Shown here: one piece after another, positions 28,220 through 40,800 of the stretch
Numbering within the stretch: position 1 is the first letter of the stretch
Layout of the letters: each line of letters starts with the position of its first letter
Assembly (NCBI GenBank): GCA_963556195.1
Contig: OY744535.1
Location: forward strand, 97,488,150-97,552,149
Origin: Sepiola atlantica
Taxonomy: Eukaryota; Mollusca; Cephalopoda; Sepiida; Sepiolidae
Reading direction: 5' to 3'
Length of the DNA stretch: 64,000 nt
Notes under the pieces: generated by a model
The model's input: only the letters and a program-made list of their open reading frames with translations
What the model was told of the DNA's origin: nothing
Databases searched by the model: none
Position numbers and translations under genes: made by a program

Positions 28220-31200
28220 TTACCAACCACTTGTTAGCCCCTAGTTTATGCAAAGCCCACCAAACAATTTTAAATTTAAACTGTCACTAAATGTGCTGTT
28301 AATTCTAACATGACTTTGAGCATTTCTGTACATTGCTTGAACAACCTTCACCAACCACTTGTTAGCCCCTAGTTTATGCAAAGCCCACCAAACAATTTTA
28401 AATTTAAACTGTCACTAAATGTGCTGTTAATTCTAACATGACTTTGAGCATTTCTGTACATTGCTTGAACAAATTTCACCAACCACTTGTTAGCCCCTAG
28501 TTTATGCAAAGCCCACCAAACAATTTTAAATTTAAACTGTCACTAAATTTGCTGTTAATTCTAACATGACTTTTAGCATTTCTGTACATTGCTTGAAACA
28601 CCTTTACCAACCACTTGTTAGGCCCTAGTTTATGCAAAGCCCACCAAACAATTTTAAATTTAACCTGTCACTAAATGTGCTGTTAATTCTAACATGACTT
28701 TGAGCATTTCTGTACATTGCTTGAACAACCTTCACCAACCACTTGTTAGCCACTAGTTTATGCAAAGCCCACCAAACAATTTTAAATTTAAACTGTCACT
28801 AAATGTGCTGTTAATTCTAACATGACTTTGAGCATTTCTGTACATTGCTTGAGCAACCTTCACCAACCACTTGTTAGCCCCTAGTTTATGCAAAGCCCAC
28901 CAAACAATTTTGAATTTAAACTGTCACTAAATGTGCTGTTAATTCTAACATGACTTTGAGCATTTCTGTACATTGCTTGAAAAACCTTCACCAACCACTT
29001 ATTAGCCCCTAGTTTATGCAAAGCCCACTAAACAATTTTAAATGTAAACTGTCACTAAATGTGCTGTTAATTCTAACATGACTTTGAGCATTTCTGTACA
29101 TTGCTTGAACAACCTTCACCAACCACTTCTTAGCCCCTAGTGTATGCAAAGCGTACCAAACAATTTTAAATTTAAACTGTCACTAAATGTGCTGTTAATT
29201 CTAACATGACTTTGAGCATTTCTGTACATTGCTTGAACAACCTTTACCAACCACTTGTTAGCCCCTAGTTTATGCAAAGCCCACCAAACAATTTTAAATT
29301 TAAACTGTCACTAAATGTGCTGTTAATTCTAACATGACATTGAGCATTTCTGTACATTGCTTGAACCACCTTTACCAACCACTTGTTAGCCCCTAGTTTA
29401 TGCAAAGCCCACCAAACAATTTTAAATTTAAACTGTCACTAAAGGTGCTGTTAATTCTAACATGACTTTGAGCATTTCTGTACATTGCTTGAACAACCTT
29501 CACCAACCACTTGTTAGCCCCTAGTTTTTGCAAAGCCCACCAAACAATTTTAAATTTAAACTGTCACTAAATGTGCTGTTAATTCTAACATGACTTTTAG
29601 CATTTCTGTACATTGCTTGAACAACCTTCACCAACCACTTGTTAGCACCTAGTTTATGCAAAGCCCACCAAACAATTTTAAATTTAAACTGTCACTAAAT
29701 GTGCTGTTAATTCTAACATGACTTTGAGCATTTCTGTACATTGCTTGAACAACCTTTACCAACCACTTGTTAGCCCCTAGTTTATGCAAAGCCCACCAAA
29801 CAATTTTAAATTTAAACTGTCACTAAATGTGCTGTTAATTCTAAAATGACTTTGAGCATTTCTGTACATTGCTTGAACAAATTTCACCAACCACTTGTTA
29901 GCCCCTCGTTTATGCAAAGCACACCAAACAATTTTAAATTTAAACTGTCACTAAATGTGCTGTTAATTCTAACATGACTTTGAGCATTTCTGTACATTGC
30001 TTGAACAACCTTCACCAACCACTTGTTAGCCCCTAGTTTATGCAAAGCCCACCAAACAATTATAAATTTAAACTGTCACTAAATGTGCTGTTAATTCTAA
30101 CATTACTTTGAGCATTTCTGTACATTGCTTGAACAACCTTTACCAACCACTTGTTAGCCCCTAGTTTATGCAAAGCCCACCAAACAATTTTAAATTTAAA
30201 CTGTCACTAAATGTGCTGTTAATTCTGACATGACTTTGAGCATTTCTGTACATTGCTTGAACAAATTTCACCAACCACTTGTTAGCCCCTAGTTTATGCA
30301 AAGCACACCAAACAATTTTAAATTTAAACTGTCACTAAATGTGCTGTTAATTCTAACATGACTTTGAGCATTTCTGTACATTGCTTGAACAACCTTCACC
30401 AACCACTTGTTAGCCCCTAGTTTATGCAAAGCACACCTAACAATTTAAAATTTAAGCTGTCACTAAATGTGCTGTTAATTGTAACATGACTTTGAGCATT
30501 TCTGTACATTGCTTGAACAACCTTTACCAACCACTTGTTAGCCTCTAGTTTATGCAAAGCCCACCAAACAATTTTAAATTTAAACTGTCACTAAATGTGT
30601 TGTTAATTCTAACATGACTTTTAGCATTTCTGTACATTGCTTGAACAACCTTTACCAACCACTTGTTAGCCCCTAGTTTATGCAAAGTCCACCAAACAAT
30701 TTTAAATTTAAACTGTCACTAAATGTGCTGTTAATTCTAACATTACTTTGAGCATTTCTGTACATTGCTTGAACAACCTTCACCAACCACTTGTTTGCCC
30801 CTAGTTTATGCAAAGCCCACCAAACAATTTTAAATTTAAACTGTCACTAAATGTGCTGTTAATTCTAACATGACTTTGAGCATTTCTGTACATTGCTTGA
30901 ACAACCTTCACTAACAACTTGTTAACCCCTAGTTTATGCAAAGCCCACCTAACAATTTAAAATTCAAACTGTCACTAAATGTGCTGTTAGATCTAACATG
31001 ACTTTGAGCATTTCTGTACATTGCTTGAACAACATTCACAAACCACTTGTTAGCCCCTAGTTTATGCAAAGCCCACCAAACAATTTAAAATTTAAACTGT
31101 CACAAAATGCGCTGTTAATTCTAACATGACTTTTAGCATTTCTGTACATTGCTTGAACAACCTTCACCAACCACTTGTTAGCCCCTAGTTTATGCACCGC

Positions 31201-32440
31201 CCACCAAACAATTTTAAATTTAAGCTGTCACCAAATGTGCTGTTAATTCTAACATGACTTTTAGCATTTCTGTACATTGCTTGAACAACCTTTACCAACC
31301 ACTTGTTAGCCCCTAGTTTATGCAAAGCCAACCAAACAATTTTAAATTTAAACTGTCACTAAATGTGCTGTTAATTCTAACATGACTTTGAGCATTTCTG
31401 TACATTGCTTGAACAACCTTCACCAACCACTTGTTAGCCCCTAGTTTATGCAAAGCCCACCAAACAATTTTAAATTTAAGCTGTCACTAAATGTGCTGGT
31501 AATTCTAACATGACTTTGAGCATTTCTGTACATTGCTTGAACAACCTTTACCAACCACTTGTTAGCCCCTAGTTTATGCAAAGCCCACCAAACAATTTTA
31601 AATTTAAGCTGTCACTAAATGTACTGTTTATTCTAACATGACTTTGAGCATTTCTGTACATTGCTTGAACAACCTTTACCAACCACTTGTTAGCCCCTAG
31701 TTTATGCAAAGCCCACCAAACAATTTTAAATTTAAACTGTCACTAAATGTGCTGTTAATTCTAACATGACTTTGAGCCTTTATGTACATTGCTTGAACAA
31801 ATTTCACCAACCACTTGTTAGCCCCTAGTTTATGCAAAGCCCACCAAACAATTTTAAATTTAAACTGTCACTAAATGTGCTGTTAATTCTAACATGACTT
31901 TAAGCATTTCTGTACATTGCTTGAACAACCTTCACCAACCATTTGTTAGCCCCTAGTTTATGCAAAGCGTAACAAACAATTTTAAATTTAAACTGTCACT
32001 AAATGTGCTGTTAATTCTAACATGACTTTGAGCATTTCTGTAATTTGCTTGAACAACCTTCACCAACCACTTGTTAGCCCCTAGTTTATGCAAAGCCCAC
32101 CAAACAATTTTAAATTTAAACTGTCACTAAATGTGCTGTTAATTCTAACATGAATTTGAGCATTTCTGTACATTGCTTGAACAACCTTTACCAACCACTT
32201 GTTAGCCCCTAGTTTATGCAAAGCCCACCAAACAATTTTAAATTTAAACTGTCACTAAATGTGCTGTTAATTCTAACATGACTTTGAGCATTTCTGTACA
32301 TTGCTTGAACAACCTTCACCAACCACTTGTTAGCCCCTAGTTCATGCAAAGCCCACCAAACAATTTTAAATTCAAACTGTCACTAAATGTGCTGTTAATT
32401 CTAACATGACTTTGAGCATTTCTGTACATTGCTTGAACAA
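28220..32440. repeat. Satellite stretch with mixed variants, no clear HOR
   Basis: Monomers continue without a break. Rare forms here include gcaaagcacacc (about 29,920, 30,300 and 30,430), tgcaccgccc (about 31,195), ctgttagatctaac (30,986) and gcgtaacaaac (about 31,968). Some reappear 5-20 kb downstream, so this segment shares ancestry with the 36-56 kb part. I could not fit one fixed period within it. Confidence 0.7.
30986..30997. other. 12-bp perfect palindrome GTTAGATCTAAC (copy 1)
   Basis: The usual gttaattctaac of the monomer is replaced here by gttagatctaac, which equals its own reverse complement and contains AGATCT. Only three copies were noticed in the window, at 30,986, 36,748 and 40,458. 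They mark shared ancestry of those blocks. No binding function is claimed. Confidence 0.85.
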
Positions 32441-33990
32441 CCTTTCCCAACCACTTGTTAGCCCCTAGTTTATGCAAAGCCCACAAAACAATTTTAAATT
32501 TAAACTGTCACTAAATGTGCTGTTAATTCTAACATGACTTTGAGCATTTCTGTACATTGCTTGAACAAATTTCACCAACCACTTGTTAGCCCCTAGTTTA
32601 TGCAAAGCACACCAAACAATTTTAAATTTAAACTGTCACTAAATGTGCTGTTAATTCTAACATGACTTTGAGCATTTCTGTACATTGCTTGAACAACCTT
32701 CACCAACCACTTGTTAGCCCCTAGTTTATGCAAAGCCCACCAAACAATTTTAAATTTAAACTGTCACTAAATGTGCTGTTAATTCTTACATGACATTGAG
32801 CATTTCTGTACATTGCTTGAACAACCTTTACCAACCACTTGTTAGCCCCTAGTTTATGCAAAGCCCACCAAACAATTTTAATTTTAAACTGTCACAAAAT
32901 GCGCTGTTAATTCTAACATGACTTTGAGCATTTCTGTACATTGCTTGAACAACCTTCACCAACCACTTGTTAGCCCCTAGTTTATGCAAAGCCCACCAAA
33001 CAATTTTAAATTTAAACTGTCACTAAATGTGCTGTTAATTCTAACATGACTTTTAGCATTTCTGTACATTGCTTGAACAACCTTCACCAACCACTTGTTC
33101 GCCCCTAGTTTATGCAAAGCCCACCAAATCAATTTTGAATTTAAACTGTCACTAAATGTGCTGTTAATTCTAACATGACTTTGAGCATTTCTGTACATTG
33201 CTTGAACAACCTTTCCCAACCACTTGTTAGCCCCTAGTTTATGCAAAGCCCACAAAACAATTTTAAATTTAAACTGTCACTAAATGTGCTGTTAATTCTA
33301 ACATGACTTTGAGCATTTCTGTACATTGCTTGAACAAATTTCACCAACCACTTGTTAGCCCCTAGTTTATGCAAAGCACACCAAACAATTTTAAATTTAA
33401 ACTGTCACTAAATGTGCTGTTAATTCTAACATGACTTTGAGCATTTCTGTACATTGCTTGAACAACCTTCACCAACCACTTGTTAGCCCCTAGTTTATGC
33501 AAAGCCCACCAAACAATTTTAAATTTAAACTGTCACTAAATGTGCTGTTAATTCTTACATGACATTGAGCATTTCTGTACATTGCTTGAACAACCTTTAC
33601 CAACCACTTGTTAGCCCCTAGTTTATGCAAAGCCCACCAAACAATTTTAATTTTAAACTGTCACAAAATGCGCTGTTAATTCTAACATGACTTTGAGCAT
33701 TTCTGTACATTGCTTGAACAACCTTCACCAACCACTTGTTAGACCCTAGTTTATGCAAAGCCCACCAAACAATTTTAAATTTAAACTGTCACTAAATGTG
33801 CTGTTAATTCTAACATGACTTTTAGCATTTCTGTACATTGCTTGAACAACCTTCACCAACCACTTGTTCGCCCCTAGTTTATGCAAAGCCCACCAAATCA
33901 ATTTTGAATTTAAACTGTCACTAAATGTGCTGTTAATTCTAACATGACTTTGAGCATTTCTGTACATTGCTTGAACAACCTTTACCAACC
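32440..33990. repeat. 6-unit (769 bp) tandem duplication
   Basis: The form cctttccc occurs at 32,441 and 33,210, gttcgcccc at about 33,098 and 33,867, cttacatgacattg near 32,785 and 33,554, and caattttaatttt near 32,873 and 33,642. All are 769 bp apart, which is 6 x 128 plus one. The extra base is the caaatcaattttg junction that makes a 129-bp unit in each copy. Two recent copies lie directly end to end. Confidence 0.85.
32977..33255 (-). pseudogene. RT-derived open stretch, 92 codons, not a functional gene
   Basis: Two fused satellite units reading WALHKLGANKWLGKVVQ, MYRNAQSHVRIN, SKLIWWALHKLG and MYRNAKSHVRIN. The 129-bp unit with ccaaatcaattttg near 33,128 keeps the frame. It begins at TTG and closes in GGLCIN before a TAG. 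It lies in the first copy of the 769-bp duplication. The motif A and motif B RT residues are absent. Confidence 0.6.
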
Positions 33991-34021
33991 ACTTGTTAGC
34001 CCCTAGTTTATGCAAAGCCAA
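33746..34021 (-). pseudogene. RT-derived open stretch, twin of the one at 32,977
   Basis: This copy is displaced by 769 bp from the stretch at 32,977 and has the same 129-bp junction near 33,898. It reads ALHKLGANKWLVKVVQ where the twin has WLGKVVQ, so the G is a private change of the first copy. It begins at TTG and ends in the shifted tail. It is explained by HOR duplication, not by a maintained gene. Confidence 0.6.
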
Positions 34022-36670
34022 CCAAACAATTTTAAATTTAAACTGTCACTAAATGTGCTGTTAATTCTAACATGACTTTGAGCATTTCTGTACATTGCTT
34101 GAACAACCTTCACCAACCACTTGTAAGCCCCTAGTTTATGCAAAGCCCACCAAACAATTTTAAATTTAAGCCGTCACTAAATGTGCTGTTAATTCTAACA
34201 TGACTTTGAGCATTTCTGTACATTGCTTGAACAACCTTCACCAACCACTTGTTAGCCCCTAGTTTATGCAAAGCCCACCTAACAATTTAAAATTTAAGCT
34301 GTCACTAAATGTGCTGTTAATTCTAACATGACTTTGAGCATTTCTGTACATTGCTTGAACAACCTTTACCAACCACTTGTTAGCCCCTAGTTTATGCAAA
34401 GCCCACCAAACAATTTTAAATTTAAACTGTCACTAAATGTGCTGTTAATTCTAACATGACTTTGAGCATTTCTGTACATTGCTTGAACAACCTTTACCAA
34501 CAACTTGTTAGCCCCTAGTTTATGCAAAGCCCACCAAACAATTTTAAATTTAAGCCGTCACTAAATGTGCTGGTAATTCTAACATGACTTTGAGCATTTC
34601 TTTACATTGCTTGAACAACCTTTACCAACCACTTGTTAGCCCCTAGTTTATGCAAAGCCCACCAAACAATTTTAAATTTAAACTGTCACTAAATGTGCTG
34701 TTAATTCTAACATGACTTTGAGCATTTCTGTACATTGCTTGAACAACCTTCACCAACCACTTGTTAGCCCCTAGTTTATGCAAAGCCCACCTAACAATTT
34801 AAAATTTAAGCTGTCACTAAATGTGCTGTTAATTGTAACATGACTTTGAGCATTTCTGTACATTGCTTGAACAACCTTTACCAACCACTTGTTAGCCCCT
34901 AGTTTATGCAAAGCCCACCAAACAATTGTAAATTTAAACTGTCACTAAATGTGCTGTTAATTCTAACATGACATTGAGCATTTCTGTACATTGCTTGAAC
35001 AACCTTTACCAACCACTTGTTAGCCCCTAGTTTATGCAAAGCCCACCAAACAATTTTAAATTTAAACTGTCACTAAATGTGCTGTTAATTCTAACATGAC
35101 TTTGAGCATTTCTGTACATTGCTTGAACAAATTTCACCAACCACTTGTTAGCCCCTAGTTTATGCAAAGCACACCAAACAATTTTAAATTTAAACTGTCA
35201 CTAAATGTGCTGTTAATTCTAACATGACTTTGAGCATTTCTGTACATTGCTTGAACAACCTTCACCAACCACTTGTTAGCCCCTAGTTTATGCAAAGCCC
35301 ACCAAACAATTTTAAATTTAAACTGTCACTAAATGTGCTGTTAATTCTAACATGACATTGAGCATTTCTGTACATTGCTTGAACAACCTTTACCAACCAC
35401 TTGTTAGCCCCTAGTTTATGCAAAGCCCACCAAACAATTTTAAATTTAAACTGTCACTAAATGTGCTGTTTATTCTAACATGACTTTGAGCATTTCTGTA
35501 CATTGCTTGAACAACCTTCACCAACCACTTGTCAGCCCCTAGTTTATGCAAAGCCCACCAAACAATTTTAAATGTAAACTGTCACTAAATGTGCTGTTAA
35601 TTCTAACATGACTTTGAGCATTTCTGTACATTGCTTGAACAACCTTCACCAACCACTTGTTAGCCCCTAGTTTGTGCAAAGCCCACCAAACAATTTTAAA
35701 TTTAAACTGTCACTAAATGTGCTGTTAATTCTAACATGACTTTGAGCATTTCTGTACATTGCTTGAACAACCTTTACCAACCACTTGTTTGCCCCTAGTT
35801 TATGCAAAGCCCACCAAACAATTTTAAATTTAAACTGTCACTAAATGTGCTGTTAATTCTAACATGACTTTGAGCATTTCTGTACATTGCTTGAACAAAT
35901 TTCACCAACCACTTGTTAGCCCCTAGTTTATGCAAAGCACACCAAACAATTTTAAATTTAAACTGTCACTAAATGTGCTGTTAATTTTAACATGACTTTG
36001 AGCATTTCTGTACATTGCTTGAACAAATTTCACCAACCACTTGTTAGCCCCTAGTTTATGCAAAGCACACCAAACAATTTTAAATTTAAACTGTCACTAA
36101 ATGTGCTGTTAATTCTAACATGACTTTGAGCATTTCTGTACATTGCTTGAACAACCTTCACCAACCACTTGTTAGCCCCTAGTTTATGCAAAGCCCACCT
36201 AACAATTTAAAATTTAAGCTGTCACTAAATGTGCTGTAAATTGTACCATGACTTTGAGCATTTCTGTACATTGCTTGACTAACCTTTACCAACCACTTGT
36301 TAGCCCCTAGTTTATGCAAAGCCCACCAAACAATTTTAAATTTAAACTGTCACTAAATGTGTTGTTAATTCTAACATGACTTTTAGCATTTCTGTACATT
36401 GCTTGAACAACCTTTACCAACCACTTGTTAGCCCCTAGTTTATGCAAAGTCCACCAAACAATTTTAAATTTAAACTGTCACTAAATGTGCTGTTAATTCT
36501 AACATGACTTTGAGCATTTCTGTACATTGCTTGAACAAATTTCACCAACCACTTGTTAGCCCCTAGTTTATGCAAAGCCCACCAAACAATTTTAAATTTA
36601 AACTGTCACTAAATGTGCTGTTAATTCTAACATGACTTTGAGCATTTCTGTACATTGCTTGAACAACCTT
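33990..36670. repeat. Satellite stretch, unstructured variant mix
   Basis: Regular 128-bp monomers carrying gcaaagcacacc (about 35,170, 35,935 and 36,065), cccacctaac with caatttaaaatttaagc (about 34,275, 34,790 and 36,195), and taagccgtcac (about 34,168 and 34,552). No single long period was established and nothing but satellite is seen. Confidence 0.7.
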
Positions 36671-36747
36671 CACCAACAACATGTTAGCCCCTAGTTTATG
36701 CAAAGCCCACCAAACAATTTAAAATTTAAACTGTCACTAAATGTGCT

Positions 36748-36759
36748 GTTAGATCTAAC
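36748..36759. other. 12-bp perfect palindrome GTTAGATCTAAC (copy 2)
   Basis: Same variant as at 30,986, here inside the first copy of the 3,710-bp duplication. The distance from copy 1 is 5,762 bp, 45 units plus two bases. Confidence 0.85.
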
Positions 36760-37899
36760 ATGACTTTGAGCATTTCTGTACATTGCTTGAACAACATTCA
36801 CCAACCACTTGTTAGCCCCTAGTTTATGCAAAGCCCACCAAACAATTTTAAATTTTAACTGTCACAAAATGCGCTGTTAATTCTAACATGACTTTGAGCA
36901 TTTCTGTACATTGCTTGAACAACCTTCACCAACCACTTGTTAGCCCCTAGTTTATGCAAAGCCCACCAAACAATTTTAAATTTAAACTGTCACTAAATGT
37001 GCTGTTAATTCTAACATGACTTTTAGCATTTCTGTACATTGCTTGAACAACCTTCACCAACCACTTGTTAGCCCCTAGTTTATGCACCGCCCACCAAACA
37101 ATTTTAAATTTAAGCTGTCACCAAATGTGCTGTTGATTCGAACATGACTTTTAGCATTTCTGTACATTGCTTGAACAACCTTTACCAACCACTTGTTAGC
37201 CCCTAGTTTATGCAAAGCCAACCAAACAATTTTAAATTTAAACTGTCACTAAATGTGCTGTTAATTCTAACATGACTTTGAGCATTTCTGTACATTGCTT
37301 GAACAACCTTCACCAACCACTTGTTAGCCCCTAGTTTATGCAAAGCCCACCAAACAATTTTAAATTTAAGCTGTCACTAAATGTGCTGGTAATTCTAACA
37401 TGACTTTGAGCATTTCTGTACATTGCTTGAACAACCTTTACCAACCACTTGTTAGCCCCTAGTTTATGCAAAGCCCACCAAACAATTTTAAATTTAAGCT
37501 GTCACTAAATGTGCTGTTTATTCTAACATGATTTTGAGCATTTCTGTACATTGCTTGAACAACCTTTACCAACCACTTGTTAGCCCCTAGTTTATGCAAA
37601 GCACACCAAACAATTTTAAATTTAAACTGTCACTAAATGTGCTGTTAATTCTAACATGACTTTGAGCATTTCTGTACATTGCTTGAACAACCTTCACCAA
37701 CCACTTGTTAGCCCCTAGTTTATGCAAAGCCCACCAAACAATTTTAAATTTAAGCTGTCACCAAATGTGCTGTTGATTCGAACATGACTTTTAGCATTTC
37801 TGTACATTGCTTGAACAACCTTTACCAACCACTTGTTAGCCCCTAGTTTATGCAAAGCTAACCAAACAATTTTAAATTTAAGCTGTCACTAAATGTGCT

Positions 37900-40800
37900 G
37901 GTAATTCTTACATGATTTTGAGCATTTCTGTACATTGCTTGAACAACCTTTACCAACCACTTGTTAGCCCCTAGTTTATGCAAAGCCCACCAAACAATTT
38001 TAAATTTAAACTGTCACTAAATGTGCTGTTAATTCTAACATGACTTTGAGCATTTCTGTACATTGCTTGAACAAATTTCACCAACCACTTGTTAGCCCCT
38101 AGTTTATGCAAAGCCCACCAAACAATTGTAAATTTAAACTGTCACTAAATGTGCTGTTAATTCTAACATGACTTTTAGCATTTCTGTACATTGCTTGAAC
38201 AACCTTTACCAACCACTTGTTAGCCCCTAGTTTATGCAAAGCCCACCAAACAATTTTAAATTTAAACTGTCACTAAATGTGCTGTTAATTCTAACATGAC
38301 TTTGAGCATTTCTGTACATCGCTTGAACAACCTTCACCAACCACTTGTTAGCCCCTAGTTTATGCAAAGCCCACCAAATAATTGTAATTTAAACTGTCAC
38401 TAAATGTGCTGTTAATTCTAACATGACTTTGAGCATTTCTGTACATTGCTTGAACAACCTTCACCAACCACTTGTTAGCCCCTAGTTTATGCAAAGCCTA
38501 CCAAACAATTTTGAATTTAAACTGTCACTAAATGTGCTGTTAATTCTAACATGACTTTGAGCATTTCTGTACATTGCTTGAACAACCTTCACCAACCACT
38601 TGTTAGCCCCTAGTTTATGCAAAGCCCACCAAACAATTTTGAATTTAAACTGTCACTAAATGTGTTGTTAATTCTAACATGACTTTTAGCATTTCTGTAC
38701 ATTGCTTGAACAACCTTTACCAACCACTTGTTAGCCCCTTGTTTATGCAAAGTCCACCAAACAATTATAAATTTAAACTGTCACTAAATGTGCTGTTAAT
38801 TCTAACATGACTTTGAGCATTTCTGTACATTGCTTGAACAACCTTCACCAACCACTTGTTAGCCCCTAGTTTATGCAAAGCCCACCAAACAATTTTAAAT
38901 TTAAACTGTCACTAAATGTGCTGTTAATTCTAACATGACTTTGAGCATTTCTGTACATTGCTTGAACAACCTTTACCAACCACTTGTTAGCCCCTAGTTT
39001 ATGCAAAGCCCACCAAACAATTTTAAATTTAAACTGTCACTAAATGTGCTGTTAATTCTAACATGACTTTGAGCATTTCTGTACATTGCTTGAACAAATT
39101 TCACCAACCACTTGTTAGCCACTAGTTTATGCAAAGCCCACCAAACAATTTTAAATTAAAACTGTCACTAAATGTGCTGTTAATTCTAACATGACTTTTA
39201 GCATTTCTGTACATTGCTTGAACAACCTTTACCAACCACTTGTTAGCCCCTAGTTTATGCAAAGCCCACCAAACAATGTTAAATTTAAACTGTCACTAAA
39301 TGTGCTGTTAATTCTAACATGACTTTGAGCATTTCTGTACATCGCTTGAACAACCTTCACCAACCACTTGTTAGCCCCTAGTTTATGCAAAGCCCACCAA
39401 ATAATTGTAATTTAAACTGTCACTAAATGTGCTGTTAATTCTAACATGACTTTGAGCATTTCTGTACATTGCTTGAACAACCTTCACCAACCACTTGTTA
39501 GCCCCTAGTTTATGCAAAGCCTACCAAACAATTTTGAATTTAAACTGTCACTAAATGTGCTGTTAATTCTAACATGACTTTGAGCATTTCTGTACATTGC
39601 TTGAACAACCTTCACCAACCACTTGTTAGCCCCTAGTTTATGCAAAGCCCACCAAACAATTTTGAATTTAAACTGTCACTAAATGTGCTGTTAATTCTAA
39701 CATGACTTTGAGCATTTCTGTACATTGCTTGAACAACCTTCACCAACCACTTGTTAGCCCCTAGTTTATGCAAAGCCCACCAAACAATTTTAAATTTAAG
39801 CTGTCACTAAATGTGCTGGTAATTCTAACATGACTTTGAGCATTTCTGTACATTGCTTGAACAACCTTTACCAACCACTTGTTAGCCCCTAGTTTATGCA
39901 AAGCCCACCAAACAATTTTAAATTTAAGCTGTCACTAAATGTGCTGTTTATTCTAACATGATTTTGAGCATTTCTGTACATTGCTTGAACAACCTTTACC
40001 AACCACTTGTTAGCCCCTAGTTTATGCAAAGCACACCAAACAATTTTAAATTTAAACTGTCACTAAATGTGCTGTTAATTCTAACATGACTTTTAGCATT
40101 TCTGTACATTGCTTGAACAACCTTCACCAACCACTTGTTAGCCCCTAGTTTATGCACCGCCCACCAAACAATTTTAAATTTAAGCTGTCACCAAATGTGC
40201 TGTTGATTCGAACATGACTTTTAGCATTTCTGTACATTGCTTGAACAACCTTTACCAACCACTTGTTAGCCCCTAGTTTATGCAAAGCCAACCAAACAAT
40301 TTTAAATTTAAACTGTCACTAAATGTGCTGTTAATTCTAACATGACTTTGAGCATTTCTGTACATTGCTTGAACAACCTTCACCAACAACATGTTAGCCC
40401 CTAGTTTATGCAAAGCCCACCAAACAATTTAAAATTTAAACTGTCACTAAATGTGCTGTTAGATCTAACATGACTTTGAGCATTTCTGTACATTGCTTGA
40501 ACAACATTCACCAACCACTTGTTAGCCCCTAGTTTATGCAAAGCCCACCAAACAATTTTAAATTTTAACTGTCACAAAATGCGCTGTTAATTCTAACATG
40601 ACTTTGAGCATTTCTGTACATTGCTTGAACAACCTTCACCAACCACTTGTTAGCCCCTAGTTTATGCAAAGCCCACCAAACAATTTTAAATTTAAACTGT
40701 CACTAAATGTGCTGTTAATTCTAACATGACTTTTAGCATTTCTGTACATTGCTTGAACAACCTTCACCAACCACTTGTTAGCCCCTAGTTTATGCACCGC

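Larger units (their letters stand above)
23780..28220. repeat. 19-unit (2,429 bp) tandem higher-order repeat, two copies
   Basis: At least five rare variants recur 2,429 bp apart in the same order: gcccatcaaac at 23,781 and 26,210; gctgataatt in the same units; gacgttgagc near 24,480 and 26,909; aaatattctg near 24,966 and 27,395; caccaaatcaattttg at 25,062 and 27,491; and atttttattt at 25,711 and 28,140. The length is 19 x 128 minus 3, which fits four 127-bp units and one 129-bp unit per copy. The copies separate after about 25,790 and 28,219, where gcgtaccaaac in the first is gcccaccaaac in the second. Confidence 0.88.
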
